In this document: positions 7,501 to 13,096 of the stretch, piece by piece
How positions within the stretch are numbered: position 1 is the stretch's first letter
Layout: the number at the start of each line of letters is the position of its first letter
Assembly: GCA_026770585.1 (NCBI GenBank)
Contig: MU646580.1
Span: forward strand, 251,948-271,404
DNA from: Baffinella frigidus
Taxonomy: Eukaryota; Cryptophyceae; Cryptomonadales; Baffinellaceae
Length of the DNA: 19,457 bases
Reading direction: 5' to 3'
Notes under the pieces: model-generated
The model's database searches: none
What the model saw: the letters and a program-made list of their open reading frames with translations, nothing else
Told to the model about the DNA's origin: nothing
Position numbers and translations under genes: made by a program

Positions 7501-10500
7501 CTCAACGCTCTGCATCGTGCTTGGCGCCCGAGCAGGAAGGGCACATGAGGTTTCATACGGGGGAAGGTATTTTTCTTTCGGAATCTGGCAACGGAAATTA
7601 CTACACAGTTGGGTCATACTAGTAATAGTAACGCATTTTTGCAGTTATGTTCGTAGCCAGATTCTGAAAGAAAAACACGTTTCACGGGATTAAGTTGGGA
7701 GGGCCACTTCGCAGCGTCCGAGTTCCTTTTCCCCCGGATATCCGGGGGAAACGCACTTAGAATCCAATGCTGATGGACAAATTGTTTAGATGGACAGTAT
7801 CCGTGAAGCCTCCGGTGACTACTAAGTGGATGGGGGAGTGCGTACCGAGCGCTCCGCGAGCTCGAAGGCCAGGGGGGTGTAGCCCGTCATGAGGAAGTGG
7901 CACCGCGGGGTCGGGACCAGCGAGGCCACCAGGCCCACCAGGTCGTTGTTCATGTACGATGGGAACCGCAGCGTTGCCGTCGATGCCGCCATGATCGTTG
8001 ACACGAACCTGGTTTGCGGTGTCGAGGTTGGGGTCTGGGGTTTAGGGTTTAGGGTTTAGGGTTTAGGGTTTAGAGTTTGGGGTTTAGGGTTTGGGGTGTG
8101 GGGTTTATGGTTTATAGTTTCGGGTTTGGGGTTTAGGGTTTGGGGTTTGAGGTTCAGGGTTTAGGGTTTAAGGTTTAGGGTTGAGGGTTGAGGGTTGAGG
8201 GTGTGGGGTTTGGCGCGAACCGGTTGATCATGTGGAAGTCGGGCTTCGAGATCCGTAGCCGGTCTGTCGCGATCCTGGTGTAGCATTTAGGGTTTAGGGT
8301 CTAGAGTTTAGAGTGTAGGGTTCAGGGTTTGGGGTGTAGGGTTCAGGGCTTAGGTTTTATCCTGCGAGCACCAACGCCCCCTCGCCTGGCACACTCTACA
8401 CCGCTTGACAAAAAAACCTTCCGCGGACACTGCCAGGTCTCGCACCCAATTCATTTCGGAACAAGACAGATTATGTCCCGCTGTCTTAGGCTTCCGACGC
8501 CGAAAATAAGGGGGTGTATGCTATTTTAGGCATACAATGATGCTATCTTACGCCTTTTTATGTGGATAGATTCTGGTATGTTCCGAGATGAAATTGCACC
8601 GTCCACTTCCTCCCTGCGCCTTCCCAAGGGAACGCCACAGACAAAAAAACGTGGGAGGAAGTTTGGGTGTAGGGTTAAGGGTGTAGGGTTTAGGGTTTAG
8701 GGTTCAAGTTTAGGTTTTAGGGGTTCAGATTTAGGATTTATGGTTCCGGTTAGGTGCTTCGGGTGTAGGGTTTGGGGTCAAATGCGGGAGGAAGTTTAGG
8801 TTTAGGGTTCAGGGTTTAGGGTTTCGGGTGTAGGGTCCAGGTTTAGGATTGAGAATTTGTGGTTTAAGGGTTAGGGGATTTAGGTTAAGGGTTGGGGGGT
8901 TTCAAGTTAAGGGTTAGGGGGTTTAGGGTTCAGAGATTGGGATTTAGAATCTAGGCGACGGACCGGTTGAGGGCGTTGTTGTCAAGAACAACGACCGCGT
9001 CCGCCTCGAGGGTCAAGCGCTTCAGCGTCAGGATCGAGTTGTACGGCTGCACCACCACGTCCGAGTTGCTCTCGCCGTCGTTGGGGAACACGGAGTATGT
9101 TTGCACCAGCTTTTTTGAGTATCGGTCGTTGAGCGCCTCCAGCATGTATGATCCTGCCCCAGGTGAGAGAAAATCACCAAAAAAAAAAAACATGAAAACA
9201 GAGCCACAACAGCCAACAGGCAGCCGGCAGCGCTGTGAGGCATTGACTGTCTGCGTGGCGTGGGAACAGCGCCTCAATGCACCGCCGCCAGACATGCAAG
9301 ATGTGCTCCCCAAAATCTCACCGGTTCATGCCAGATGTGCTCCCCAAAATCTCAACGGCTGAAGCCTCCTCCAGGATGAATCGACTCCTCCAGTGTGCAA
9401 AGGCGTGTTCGGCGAAGCGCGTGCAGGAATGGAACGAGATGTAAACCAGGGTGAGGGAAGAGGAATGGGACGAGATGGGGATGGGGGCTTTAGGGTTGAG
9501 GGTTTCGGTGGACTGACCCATCCCAGAGCCGGTGCCGCCGGCGATGGAGTGGCAGAGCACAAACCTGTTTGTGGGCAGAGGCGCGCGCTCCAGTCAGACC
9601 GCTGACCCCTCTCCGATCCGGCCAATGCTCCTAGCCAGCTAGGGGGAAGGTGCACCTCCCGAGAGGCGGGAGGTGCAGAAGGGTATGCAGGAGGCTGAGG
9701 ATAGCGGAGGGGGGGGCGGTAGGCGCTGGATGGGGGCGCGCTTGGTGGGTAGGAGGGCGGGTGGCTCTGGCTAGCTGGCTGGCTGGCACCCTTCGAGGGA
9801 GGCGCTAGGTAGGTGGCAGGGTGGCTGGCGCGAGCTGGGTGGTTGGTGCGCACCCTTCAAGGGAGTCGGAGCCATCCGCCTCGCGATCAATCATATCCAT
9901 GATGTCCTCGATCTTATCTCGCGCCTGCGAGTAGCCCGACGCCCAGTTGTTGCCTGCGCCCCCGCCCTGCCAGCACCCCCGCACGGTCAGAGCGTGCCAC
10001 CCTGCCCCTGCCAGCCTGCCCCTGCCACCCTGCCCCTGCCACCCTGTCCCGGCCACCCTGCCTCTGTCGGCACCCCCATCCCGGATAAGTCCCTCGCGCG
10101 CAAGGTCGTGCTAGTCTTGTAATCAATAAATTATCAAGAAGGTGGTCTGACCTGCGTGTCCACGAGGAAGTTCTCAGGGTTGTAGAGCTTCTTGAAGTCG
10201 CCCGTGCGGATCGAGTTGATCACGCGGTCCTCCAGGTCCAGCAGGATCGCTCGCGGGATGTAGTGCTCGTCATCCGCCTGTCCGCCACGCGCCAAACCGC
10301 CCGCGTCAGCCCCACAAACCGCGTGACACGGGAGGCGGCGGGCCGCCGAAGGCAGGGGCGGCAAGGTGGGACGGCGCGCACCTGGTAAAAGAACACGTCC
10401 TTCCTGTCGTTGGCTTCCCCCACGTCAATGTCGTCCCGGATGAGCCCATCCTGTCCCCGCACACAGCACCACCCACTTCTCAGAGGTCACAATCGCAACT

Positions 10501-11059
10501 TGGAGAGACGAAGTGCACAAGAAATCCACCGGAGGGGCGCAGAAACCCAGCCGGGTCATTCGTCCCGCACCTGGGTGATGCCATGCTCGAGGCAGAGCGT
10601 CTTCCAGAACTCGTAGCCAACTGCACGAAAAGCCTCCACGCTCAGTCGCCAGGCTTCAGCACAGGGGTTGCACGAGGATCCAAGTTCTCGGCGCGCTGTG
10701 CGCGAGCTCAGGCAAGCTCGCGCACCACGAACTAGCACAGAAAAGGGTATTAGCTCTAGCTGCATGCTCTCCGTTCTGGGAAACGGCACCACGGCGCGGT
10801 CTGGTGCCTCTCTCGCTGGGTCCCAAGAGCGCAGCACGGCCCCAGAAATTGGGCCTCGTCCGCTTTCGCAGCCCCACGCACCGCCACCCCCAGTCTATGC
10901 ACGCCCATGCCAGCACGCCACGGCCATCGGCTGCATTCCCTGGGACGCGACCTGCCCAGGGCCGATGCACCGCACCAAGAACCCAAGTAGCCACGGTGTC
11001 GGGAGCGCACTCTGGTTTCCGCACTGGCCGACTTGCAGGGTGATGATTTCGCGCGGCAT
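3304..11059 (-). CDS. TUBG: Gamma-tubulin, complete, 16 exons
   Basis: Gamma-tubulin, the GTP-binding tubulin of gamma-tubulin complexes that nucleates microtubules at centrosomes, basal bodies and dispersed sites. Exons in transcript order: 11011-11059, 10571-10620, 10382-10450, 10152-10277, 9854-9966, 9518-9564, 8964-9153, 8221-8274, 7846-8008, 7080-7139, 6467-6541, 5446-5535, 4673-4724, 4137-4333, 3555-3609, 3304-3356. They total 1443 nt (480 residues plus TAG), and every junction keeps frame with GT-AG. Landmarks: start [17 protein letters not shown]3-loop GGGAGNN (99-105); tubulin signature AGGTGSG (144-150); [10 protein letters not shown] and LTLKRLT in exon 7; [10 protein letters not shown] in exon 9; [15 protein letters not shown] in exon 10; [17 protein letters not shown] in exon 12; [15 protein letters not shown] in exon 14. 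Compared with animal gamma-tubulin (about 450 residues), it has an insert around residues 405-418 ([14 protein letters not shown]) and a basic, proline-containing tail after EWGMQQ. Identification is certain from family knowledge; the very short first and last exons fit in phase but lack transcript support. Confidence 0.97.
3357..3554 (-). other. Gamma-tubulin intron 15, 198 nt and stop-free in frame
   Basis: Donor ATCG|GTACTT and acceptor TCGCAG|AATGGG. Splicing restores the conserved YI-x-WG tail as YIEWGMQQ. The intron is 66 codons long with no in-frame stop, so a transcript keeping it would read through to the same TAG at 3304-3306. Confidence 0.8.
3623..3737. repeat. Telomere-like tract in intron 14
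   Basis: Mixed units GGGTTTGG, GGGTTAGG, GGGATTAGG, GGGTTGA and GGGTTCA, G-rich on the plus strand and therefore C-rich in the gamma-tubulin transcript. The C-rich form ends close to the acceptor of exon 15 (3609). Confidence 0.85.
3959..4117. mobile_element. MITE, CTAGCTCTG family, copy 3 (in gamma-tubulin intron 14)
   Basis: The left end is CTAGCTCTGTCCCAGTTCAA and the right end, reverse-complemented, is CTAGCTCTGTCACAGATTCA. The arms continue through GGGCTCGTAGA for about 42 bp. Inner arms AAATTTCACGGG and GTGAAATTTCGGG make the middle fold too. Flanking 5-mers GTAAG (3954-3958) and GTCAG (4118-4122) may be a target-site duplication with one change. The element ends 19 bp from the splice donor of exon 14. 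Confidence 0.8.
4334..4672 (-). other. Gamma-tubulin intron 13, almost wholly telomere-like repeat
   Basis: Directly after the donor TCAG|GTCTCAACCC the transcript runs through about 330 nt of CCCTCAA, CCCTGAA and CCGCAA units, ending at CGTCTCAG before exon 14. The two halves differ: 4350-4495 is mainly TTCAGGG and 4500-4670 mainly TTGAGGG/TTGCGGG (plus-strand reading), suggesting two separate amplifications. Confidence 0.9.
4830..4869 (-). pseudogene. Partial duplicate of gamma-tubulin exon 13 with its acceptor
   Basis: Forty bases match 4688-4727 at 37 positions, including the CAG acceptor and the codons for [12 protein letters not shown] (exon 13 has Y and Q at the changed positions). 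It precedes the real exon 13 in transcript order and is in frame if spliced from exon 12 at 4866. The copy stops before the donor of exon 13; reading on gives a TGA at 4753-4755. It is either a dead fragment or an alternative terminal exon that would remove the C-terminal domain. Confidence 0.8.
4870..4992. repeat. Telomere-like tract in intron 12
   Basis: TTCAGGG, TTTAGGG, TTGAGGG and TGCAGGG units with irregular spacers, G-rich on the plus strand. It abuts the exon 13 duplicate, so the duplicate's acceptor is preceded in the transcript by C-rich repeat, as exon 14's true acceptor is. Confidence 0.85.
5146..5284. mobile_element. MITE, CTAGCTCTG family, copy 2 (in gamma-tubulin intron 12)
   Basis: It begins CTAGCTCTGACTCACTCGGG; its reverse complement begins CTAGCTCTGTCTCAGTC. 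It is flanked by AGAAT at 5141-5145 and AGAAT at 5285-5289, a perfect 5-bp target-site duplication. Its body is collinear with 985-1129, and its right terminal 28 bp resembles the ends of 3959-4117 (CAATTTGGGCTC in place of CTATTTGGGCTC). No open frame; clearly nonautonomous. Confidence 0.85.
5595..5636. repeat. 42-bp intronic repeat with hairpin, copy 1
   Basis: Matches 6066-6107 with two differences. It contains an 8-bp perfect stem AGTGGACC / GGTCCACT around TCGCAGGT. On the plus strand the loop reads CGCAG|GT, resembling an acceptor; on the gamma-tubulin strand the stem-loop reads AGTGGACCACCTGCGAGG. Confidence 0.8.
5699..5768. repeat. 70-bp intronic direct repeat, copy 1 (copy 2 at 5867-5937)
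   Basis: Both copies read CCCGAGATAA, then CAGCGATTCATTCGTTCCAA, then GAGACA..CTTCAGCAATT or CCTCAGCAATT, ending near CATAAGG or CATATGG. Local duplication inside intron 11, with several substitutions. No coding meaning seen. Confidence 0.8.
5867..5937. repeat. 70-bp intronic direct repeat, copy 2
   Basis: Second copy of the segment at 5699-5768. Downstream of it, AGTCGAAAGACACG (about 5949) repeats AGCCGAAAGACACG found at about 5545 beside exon 12, so the duplication extends beyond this core. Confidence 0.8.
6066..6107. repeat. 42-bp intronic repeat with hairpin, copy 2
   Basis: Second copy of 5595-5636, including the AGTGGACC / GGTCCACT stem. It differs only at ACCACTAA versus CCCACTGA. 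Confidence 0.8.
6128..6240. mobile_element. Foldback element in gamma-tubulin intron 11
   Basis: The arms 6128-6163 and 6205-6240 are inverted copies (36 bp, about 32 matching), sharing ATTCCGGCGTCAACCTCAT. The 41-bp centre contains a second, imperfect palindrome (CTACGGTTTCGCAAACGGTAG). No target duplication is evident. Similar in size to the other MITEs but unrelated in sequence. Confidence 0.75.
6542..6647. repeat. Tandem duplication spanning the exon 11 acceptor region
   Basis: Two copies of CCTGCCACCGCCATCTATCA, each continuing AAATTTGTACCA..GTTT.TAGATGGA, start at about 6541 and 6594. In the gamma-tubulin sense each copy reads GATAGATGGCGGTGGCAG|GT, so the acceptor motif is duplicated about 53 bp upstream of the one used. 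Each copy is also a foldback (CCATCTA / TAGATGG outside, AAATTTGT / ACAAGTTT inside). Confidence 0.8.
6783..6807. repeat. Perfect 10-bp hairpin CCCTACGGTA / TACCGTAGGG
   Basis: Stem 6783-6792 and 6798-6807 with loop GGCAA, flanked by TAGGA and ACATAGG. It uses the CCTACNGTAGG core seen in the middle of the CAGGGGTACC MITEs, so it may be the remnant centre of such an element. Confidence 0.6.
7565..7678. mobile_element. Foldback element in gamma-tubulin intron 9
   Basis: Left arm 7565-7592 (ATTTTTCTTTCGGAATCTGG) and right arm 7651-7678 (reverse complement GTTTTTCTTTCAGAATCTGG) match at about 25 of 28 positions. The centre has partial inversions (AAATTACTAC / AGTAATAGTAAC). Size is like the other foldbacks; sequence is unrelated. 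Confidence 0.7.
7728..7751. repeat. 24-bp perfect palindrome centred on GGATATCC
   Basis: Positions 7728-7739 and 7740-7751 are exact reverse complements (TTTCCCCCGGAT / ATCCGGGGGAAA). A near copy, CCCCCGGATATCC followed by AGGGGG, occurs at about 1366-1384. Confidence 0.75.
8030..8210. repeat. Telomere-like tract in gamma-tubulin intron 8
   Basis: Starts with several perfect GGGTTTA units (8038-8075), then degenerates into GGGGTTT, GGGTTGA and related units. It fills most of the 212-nt intron (8009-8220). In the transcript the C-rich strand runs from near the donor of exon 8 to near the acceptor of exon 9. Confidence 0.9.
8448..8595. mobile_element. Possible foldback element in intron 7
   Basis: Imperfect 16-17-bp inverted arms 148 bp apart end to end, with smaller hairpins inside. 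The arms are short and mismatched, so this is weaker than the other foldbacks. Confidence 0.45.
8665..8945. repeat. Telomere-like tract in intron 7
   Basis: Degenerate GGGTGTA, GGGTTTA, GGTTCA and GGGTTAGGGG units with frequent single-base changes. It ends 19 bp before the donor of exon 7. Confidence 0.85.
9154..9517 (-). other. Gamma-tubulin intron 6
   Basis: It holds an A-run (about 9178-9190), a perfect-length tandem pair of 34-bp units (9293-9326 and 9327-9360; CATGCAAGATGTGCTCCCCA versus CATGCCAGATGTGCTCCCCA) and a short TTTAGGGTTGAGGG near the exon 6 donor. No exon seen. Confidence 0.8.
9293..9360. repeat. 34-bp tandem duplication in intron 6
   Basis: Two adjacent units share GATGTGCTCCCCAAAATCTC and differ at four or so positions, indicating a fairly recent local duplication. 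Confidence 0.85.
9565..9853 (-). other. Gamma-tubulin intron 5
   Basis: Contains a 10-bp perfect hairpin (TGCACCTCCC 9651-9660 / GGGAGGTGCA 9668-9677, 7-nt loop) and a GGCT/GGTGGCT-rich stretch (about 9760-9845). No coding signal beyond the shadow frames. Confidence 0.7.
9997..10066. repeat. 14-bp x 5 minisatellite in gamma-tubulin intron 4
   Basis: Five consecutive 14-mers: CCACCCTGCCCCTG, CCAGCCTGCCCCTG, CCACCCTGCCCCTG, CCACCCTGTCCCGG and CCACCCTGCCTCTG. It lies about 30 bp upstream (transcript sense) of the exon 5 acceptor, where the transcript is G-rich rather than pyrimidine-rich. Confidence 0.9.
10621..11010 (-). other. Gamma-tubulin intron 1
   Basis: It lies between the 49-nt first exon ([16 protein letters not shown]) and exon 2 ([16 protein letters not shown]). 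The donor is CAGA|GTGCGC and the acceptor TTCGTGCAG; the split codon ATT gives the expected isoleucine. It contains an 11-bp perfect hairpin (GTGCGCGAGCT 10698-10708 / 10715-10725, 6-nt loop). No repeat family recognised. Confidence 0.85.
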
Positions 11060-11330
11060 CGCGGCGGAAAGTCCCGAGCGTCTTTTCCCGGCACTGGCTC
11101 GGATGCTCCTCGTTCACTGAAACGAAACGAACAGCCGCCTCTGATCCTCTTCCCGATTGACGTTCTCCCCCCCCAACAACCTCTGCGCCGAAAATTGGCG
11201 GGAGTGATGAGTGACTTTTGATCTGAAGTGGCCCGTTGACTTCCACCTAAAGTGGTATGTCGACTTATTAGGCGTTCAAAACTTCGCGGTACAAATGAAA
11301 GTCAATTTGCTGACGGATTACCCCCGAGAT
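11060..11330 (-). promoter_or_regulatory. Gamma-tubulin upstream region with E2F-like site
   Basis: TTGGCGGGA at 11195-11203 (plus strand) matches the E2F/DP consensus core and lies about 136 bp upstream of the ATG; GCGCCGAAAA directly precedes it, making a partly palindromic block. E2F control would fit a gene needed at cell division, but this rests on one short motif. Also present are three CGAAAC/CGAAC repeats at about 11121-11133. No TATA box seen. The transcription start is unknown. Confidence 0.35.
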
Positions 11331-11636
11331 GAGGACGAGACCGGCCCGTTAAAAGTCATGTAATTTTTTTTTTCGATTTTAGAATTTTACGTCCCATAAA
11401 ATGTACATTTAGGTCTTTAGGTCATTTAATTAAGAAGCATTTACTGGTCTTAGGCCACATGTTATGGTCGAATTATGGTCGATGAAAATTTGATTCTATC
11501 TGTTTTTACTACAGGTCACGCTTGTTTCCGGCTACTCGGTCACCAAATTCGAAATATCCTCGTACAAATCACAAATGTGTCCGACACGTTCTTTGACTGT
11601 TCTAGCGATCCGAAACCGGGTAATTCGCCCGGATTT

Positions 11637-11659
11637 TCAGTTGCCGATCGGCAAACTGA
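11637..11659. repeat. Palindrome TTGCCGATCGGCAA with bulged extension
   Basis: The 14-bp core 11641-11654 is a perfect palindrome; TCAG before and ACTGA after extend it with one bulge. A second stem, CCGGGTAATTCGCCCGG, lies about 20 bp upstream (near 11616). Confidence 0.7.
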
Positions 11660-12032
11660 TAATATGGGCCAAATTCTCCATGAAGCAGTCACCTGGTGAT
11701 AATTTCATGAGAAAATCGTATGCTGACAAACCGACAAAGGAGTGTTGGACACACATGTCACGTGGGGTTTCTCAGTCGGATGCAAGTGGCGCGGGTAGGG
11801 GCCATGGGTCCTCTCCTGGGGTCTCAGGGGGAAGTTTTACTCGCACCGTCGATCTGAATAGCTGAGAGGAACGCCCGCGGCGCGGCGCGTGTGATGCCGT
11901 GTCTAACTTTCACGGGGCCCCCTTCGGGCGCCCGTGGGTCCCGTGAGACCCGCGGAGCCCATGAGGGGATGCTTGCTTTGAAAATCAAGAAGAGGTTGAA
12001 TAGATGGACTTCTGAAAGAGTCACGGTCTTGC

Positions 12033-12084
12033 ATTTCGATTTCGATTTGAAACAGGAAATCGTGTTTCAAATCGAAATCGAAAT
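12033..12084. repeat. 22-bp perfect stem-loop of ATTTCG units
   Basis: The arms 12033-12054 and 12063-12084 are exact reverse complements around an 8-nt loop. Each arm is built from repeated TTTCGA followed by TTTGAAACA. Its perfection contrasts with the decayed repeats around it. It could be a terminator-like RNA hairpin or the centre of a young inverted duplication. Confidence 0.85.
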
Positions 12085-12588
12085 CCATTTAAAACAGATT
12101 CCTGGTACGAATTTCTTGTTTTAAGAGCTCTCAAATACAATACTTGTTGCGCTAGAAGTGCAATTGTAGGGCTACAATCCTTTTAACTCGAAATTCTCAG
12201 GAAATATTTTTCCGACCATAACATGTGGCCTTAGTTCGTCCTTTAGGTCCTTTAGGTTTTTAATTTCGAGCCCTCTCTGGACGCCTTAAGTTTATGGTCC
12301 GACGTCATAAGTTCAATAAAAGTCTCTTCTCTTTTCTCTAAAAGCTCCGAAATAAAAGCACCAAAGCACCAAAGCACCCGAGGATGCCGGCGTTCAAGGT
12401 TACGAGGGTTCCCTCCGCTGTGCCGGACATGGTTCCCCAGAAGTCGGCCAGCCCGACGCGTGACCGCGCCCCGGACCTCAAGGAAATGCGCCGGAACTCA
12501 CTCAGCCCGGACCGCTGTTCGAACCGGTCCTTCAAGAGGCGCGTACTAGATGTAAAGTCGCCCCCCCTGCACCTGGCCGTGTAATCAG

Positions 12589-12894
12589 ATGAACCAGTCG
12601 GGTTGCTGGGGCCTGGAGGCCCCCCGCGCCTTTTCACGTGCGCTGCTGGTGGCCTCATCTTCACGAAGTGCCACACGGGCCGAGAGTCTCTTTCGGACCG
12701 TGCATGAGTTACGGCAAGTTCTGAGCTGAGACCGCTGTGAATCCGCGGCGCCGCAGGACAAGATGCGTCTCGAGATAGCCGCAGACGGCCATGAAATGCA
12801 CGAGATCGAGCGAGCCGCGAAGGTGTTTGCGGCAAACAACAACGACCCCAACGACATCGGCTCTACGGATAACTACTCAAAAACGGCGCAGTGA
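12589..12894 (+). CDS. Possible small gene or 3' exons, unidentified
   Basis: Candidate exons 12589-12717 and 12757-12894 (stop TGA 12892-12894) join in phase 0 across a very short 39-nt GT-AG intron (CAA|GTTCTG ... GCCGCAG). The first reads MNQSGCWGLEAPRAF... to FRTVHELRQ; the second reads DKMRLEIAADGHEMHEIERA and ends DPNDIGSTDNYSKTAQ. The second has the composition of a helical protein end and is the better supported. The ATG directly follows a possible acceptor (AATCAG), so it may be internal sequence. A 165-residue minus-strand open frame overlaps it but is arginine/serine-rich and less protein-like. No family recognised. Confidence 0.35.
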
Positions 12895-12943
12895 GATCCC
12901 TCTCTGGACTATGTTTTGTTGATAGCATCGATAAGAACCATAC

Positions 12944-13035
12944 CCTAAACCCCAAACCCGAAACCCGAAACTCCACGCCCTCAACCCTCAACCCTAAACC
13001 CTAAACCCTCAACCCCGAACCCCAAACCCTAAACG
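12944..13035. repeat. Telomere-like tract, C-rich strand on plus
   Basis: CCCTAAA, CCCCAAA, CCCGAAA and CCCTCAA units. This orientation is opposite to the gamma-tubulin intron tracts, and it lies between the two plus-strand exon candidates. Confidence 0.85.
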
Positions 13036-13096
13036 CAAGCTCTGGGACGCATAACGTCGTTGGCACGGCCTGGCTCTCACCGCTGGCGCGCATCAG

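Larger units (their letters stand above)
7140..7845 (-). other. Gamma-tubulin intron 9
   Basis: Contents: an AT-rich stretch (7165-7285), two copies of GGGTCTCTCCGCCGTG (about 7315 and 7348), a brief telomere-like TTTAGGGTTCAGGG (about 7338), the foldback element 7565-7678, and a 24-bp perfect palindrome (7728-7751). No additional exon was needed; exons 9 and 10 join exactly in phase 0. Confidence 0.8.
8275..8963 (-). other. Gamma-tubulin intron 7: two telomere-like tracts around a foldback
   Basis: Tracts at about 8284-8356 and 8665-8945 are both G-rich on the plus strand. Between them, AATTCATTTCGGAACA (8448-8463) and TGTTCCGAGATGAAATT (8579-8595) form imperfect inverted arms around an AT-richer centre with GTATGC / GCATAC. 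The outer phrases ACAAAAAAACCTTCCGCGGA and ACAAAAAAACGTGGGAGGAAG are directly repeated. Confidence 0.8.
11452..12231. mobile_element. AT-richer block bounded by a 19-bp perfect inverted repeat
   Basis: AGGCCACATGTTATGGTCG at 11452-11470 is the exact reverse complement of 12213-12231. Just outside, TTTAGGTCTTTAGGTCATTT (about 11409) and TTTAGGTCCTTTAGGTTTTT (about 12241) are direct repeats, which could be a target duplication or a second pair of ends. Inside are a palindrome (11637-11659), GC-rich hairpins (about 11915-11960), a 22-bp hairpin (12033-12084) and two overlapping plus-strand open frames (11475-11699 and 11575-11865) with no recognised family. I read it as a probable nonautonomous element; the class is unknown. 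Confidence 0.45.

Noticed and set aside
9326-9853. 175-residue minus-strand open frame rich in Pro/Ser/Ala
   Set aside because: It spans gamma-tubulin intron 5 and overlaps exon 6 in another frame; low-complexity shadow.
10656-11246. 196-residue minus-strand open frame
   Set aside because: It overlaps gamma-tubulin exon 1 and intron 1 in a different frame; no family resemblance.
12338-12835. 165-residue minus-strand open frame
   Set aside because: Arg/Ser-rich with no domain; it is antisense to a more protein-like plus-strand end (MHEIERAAKVFAANNND). Kept only as a low-probability alternative.
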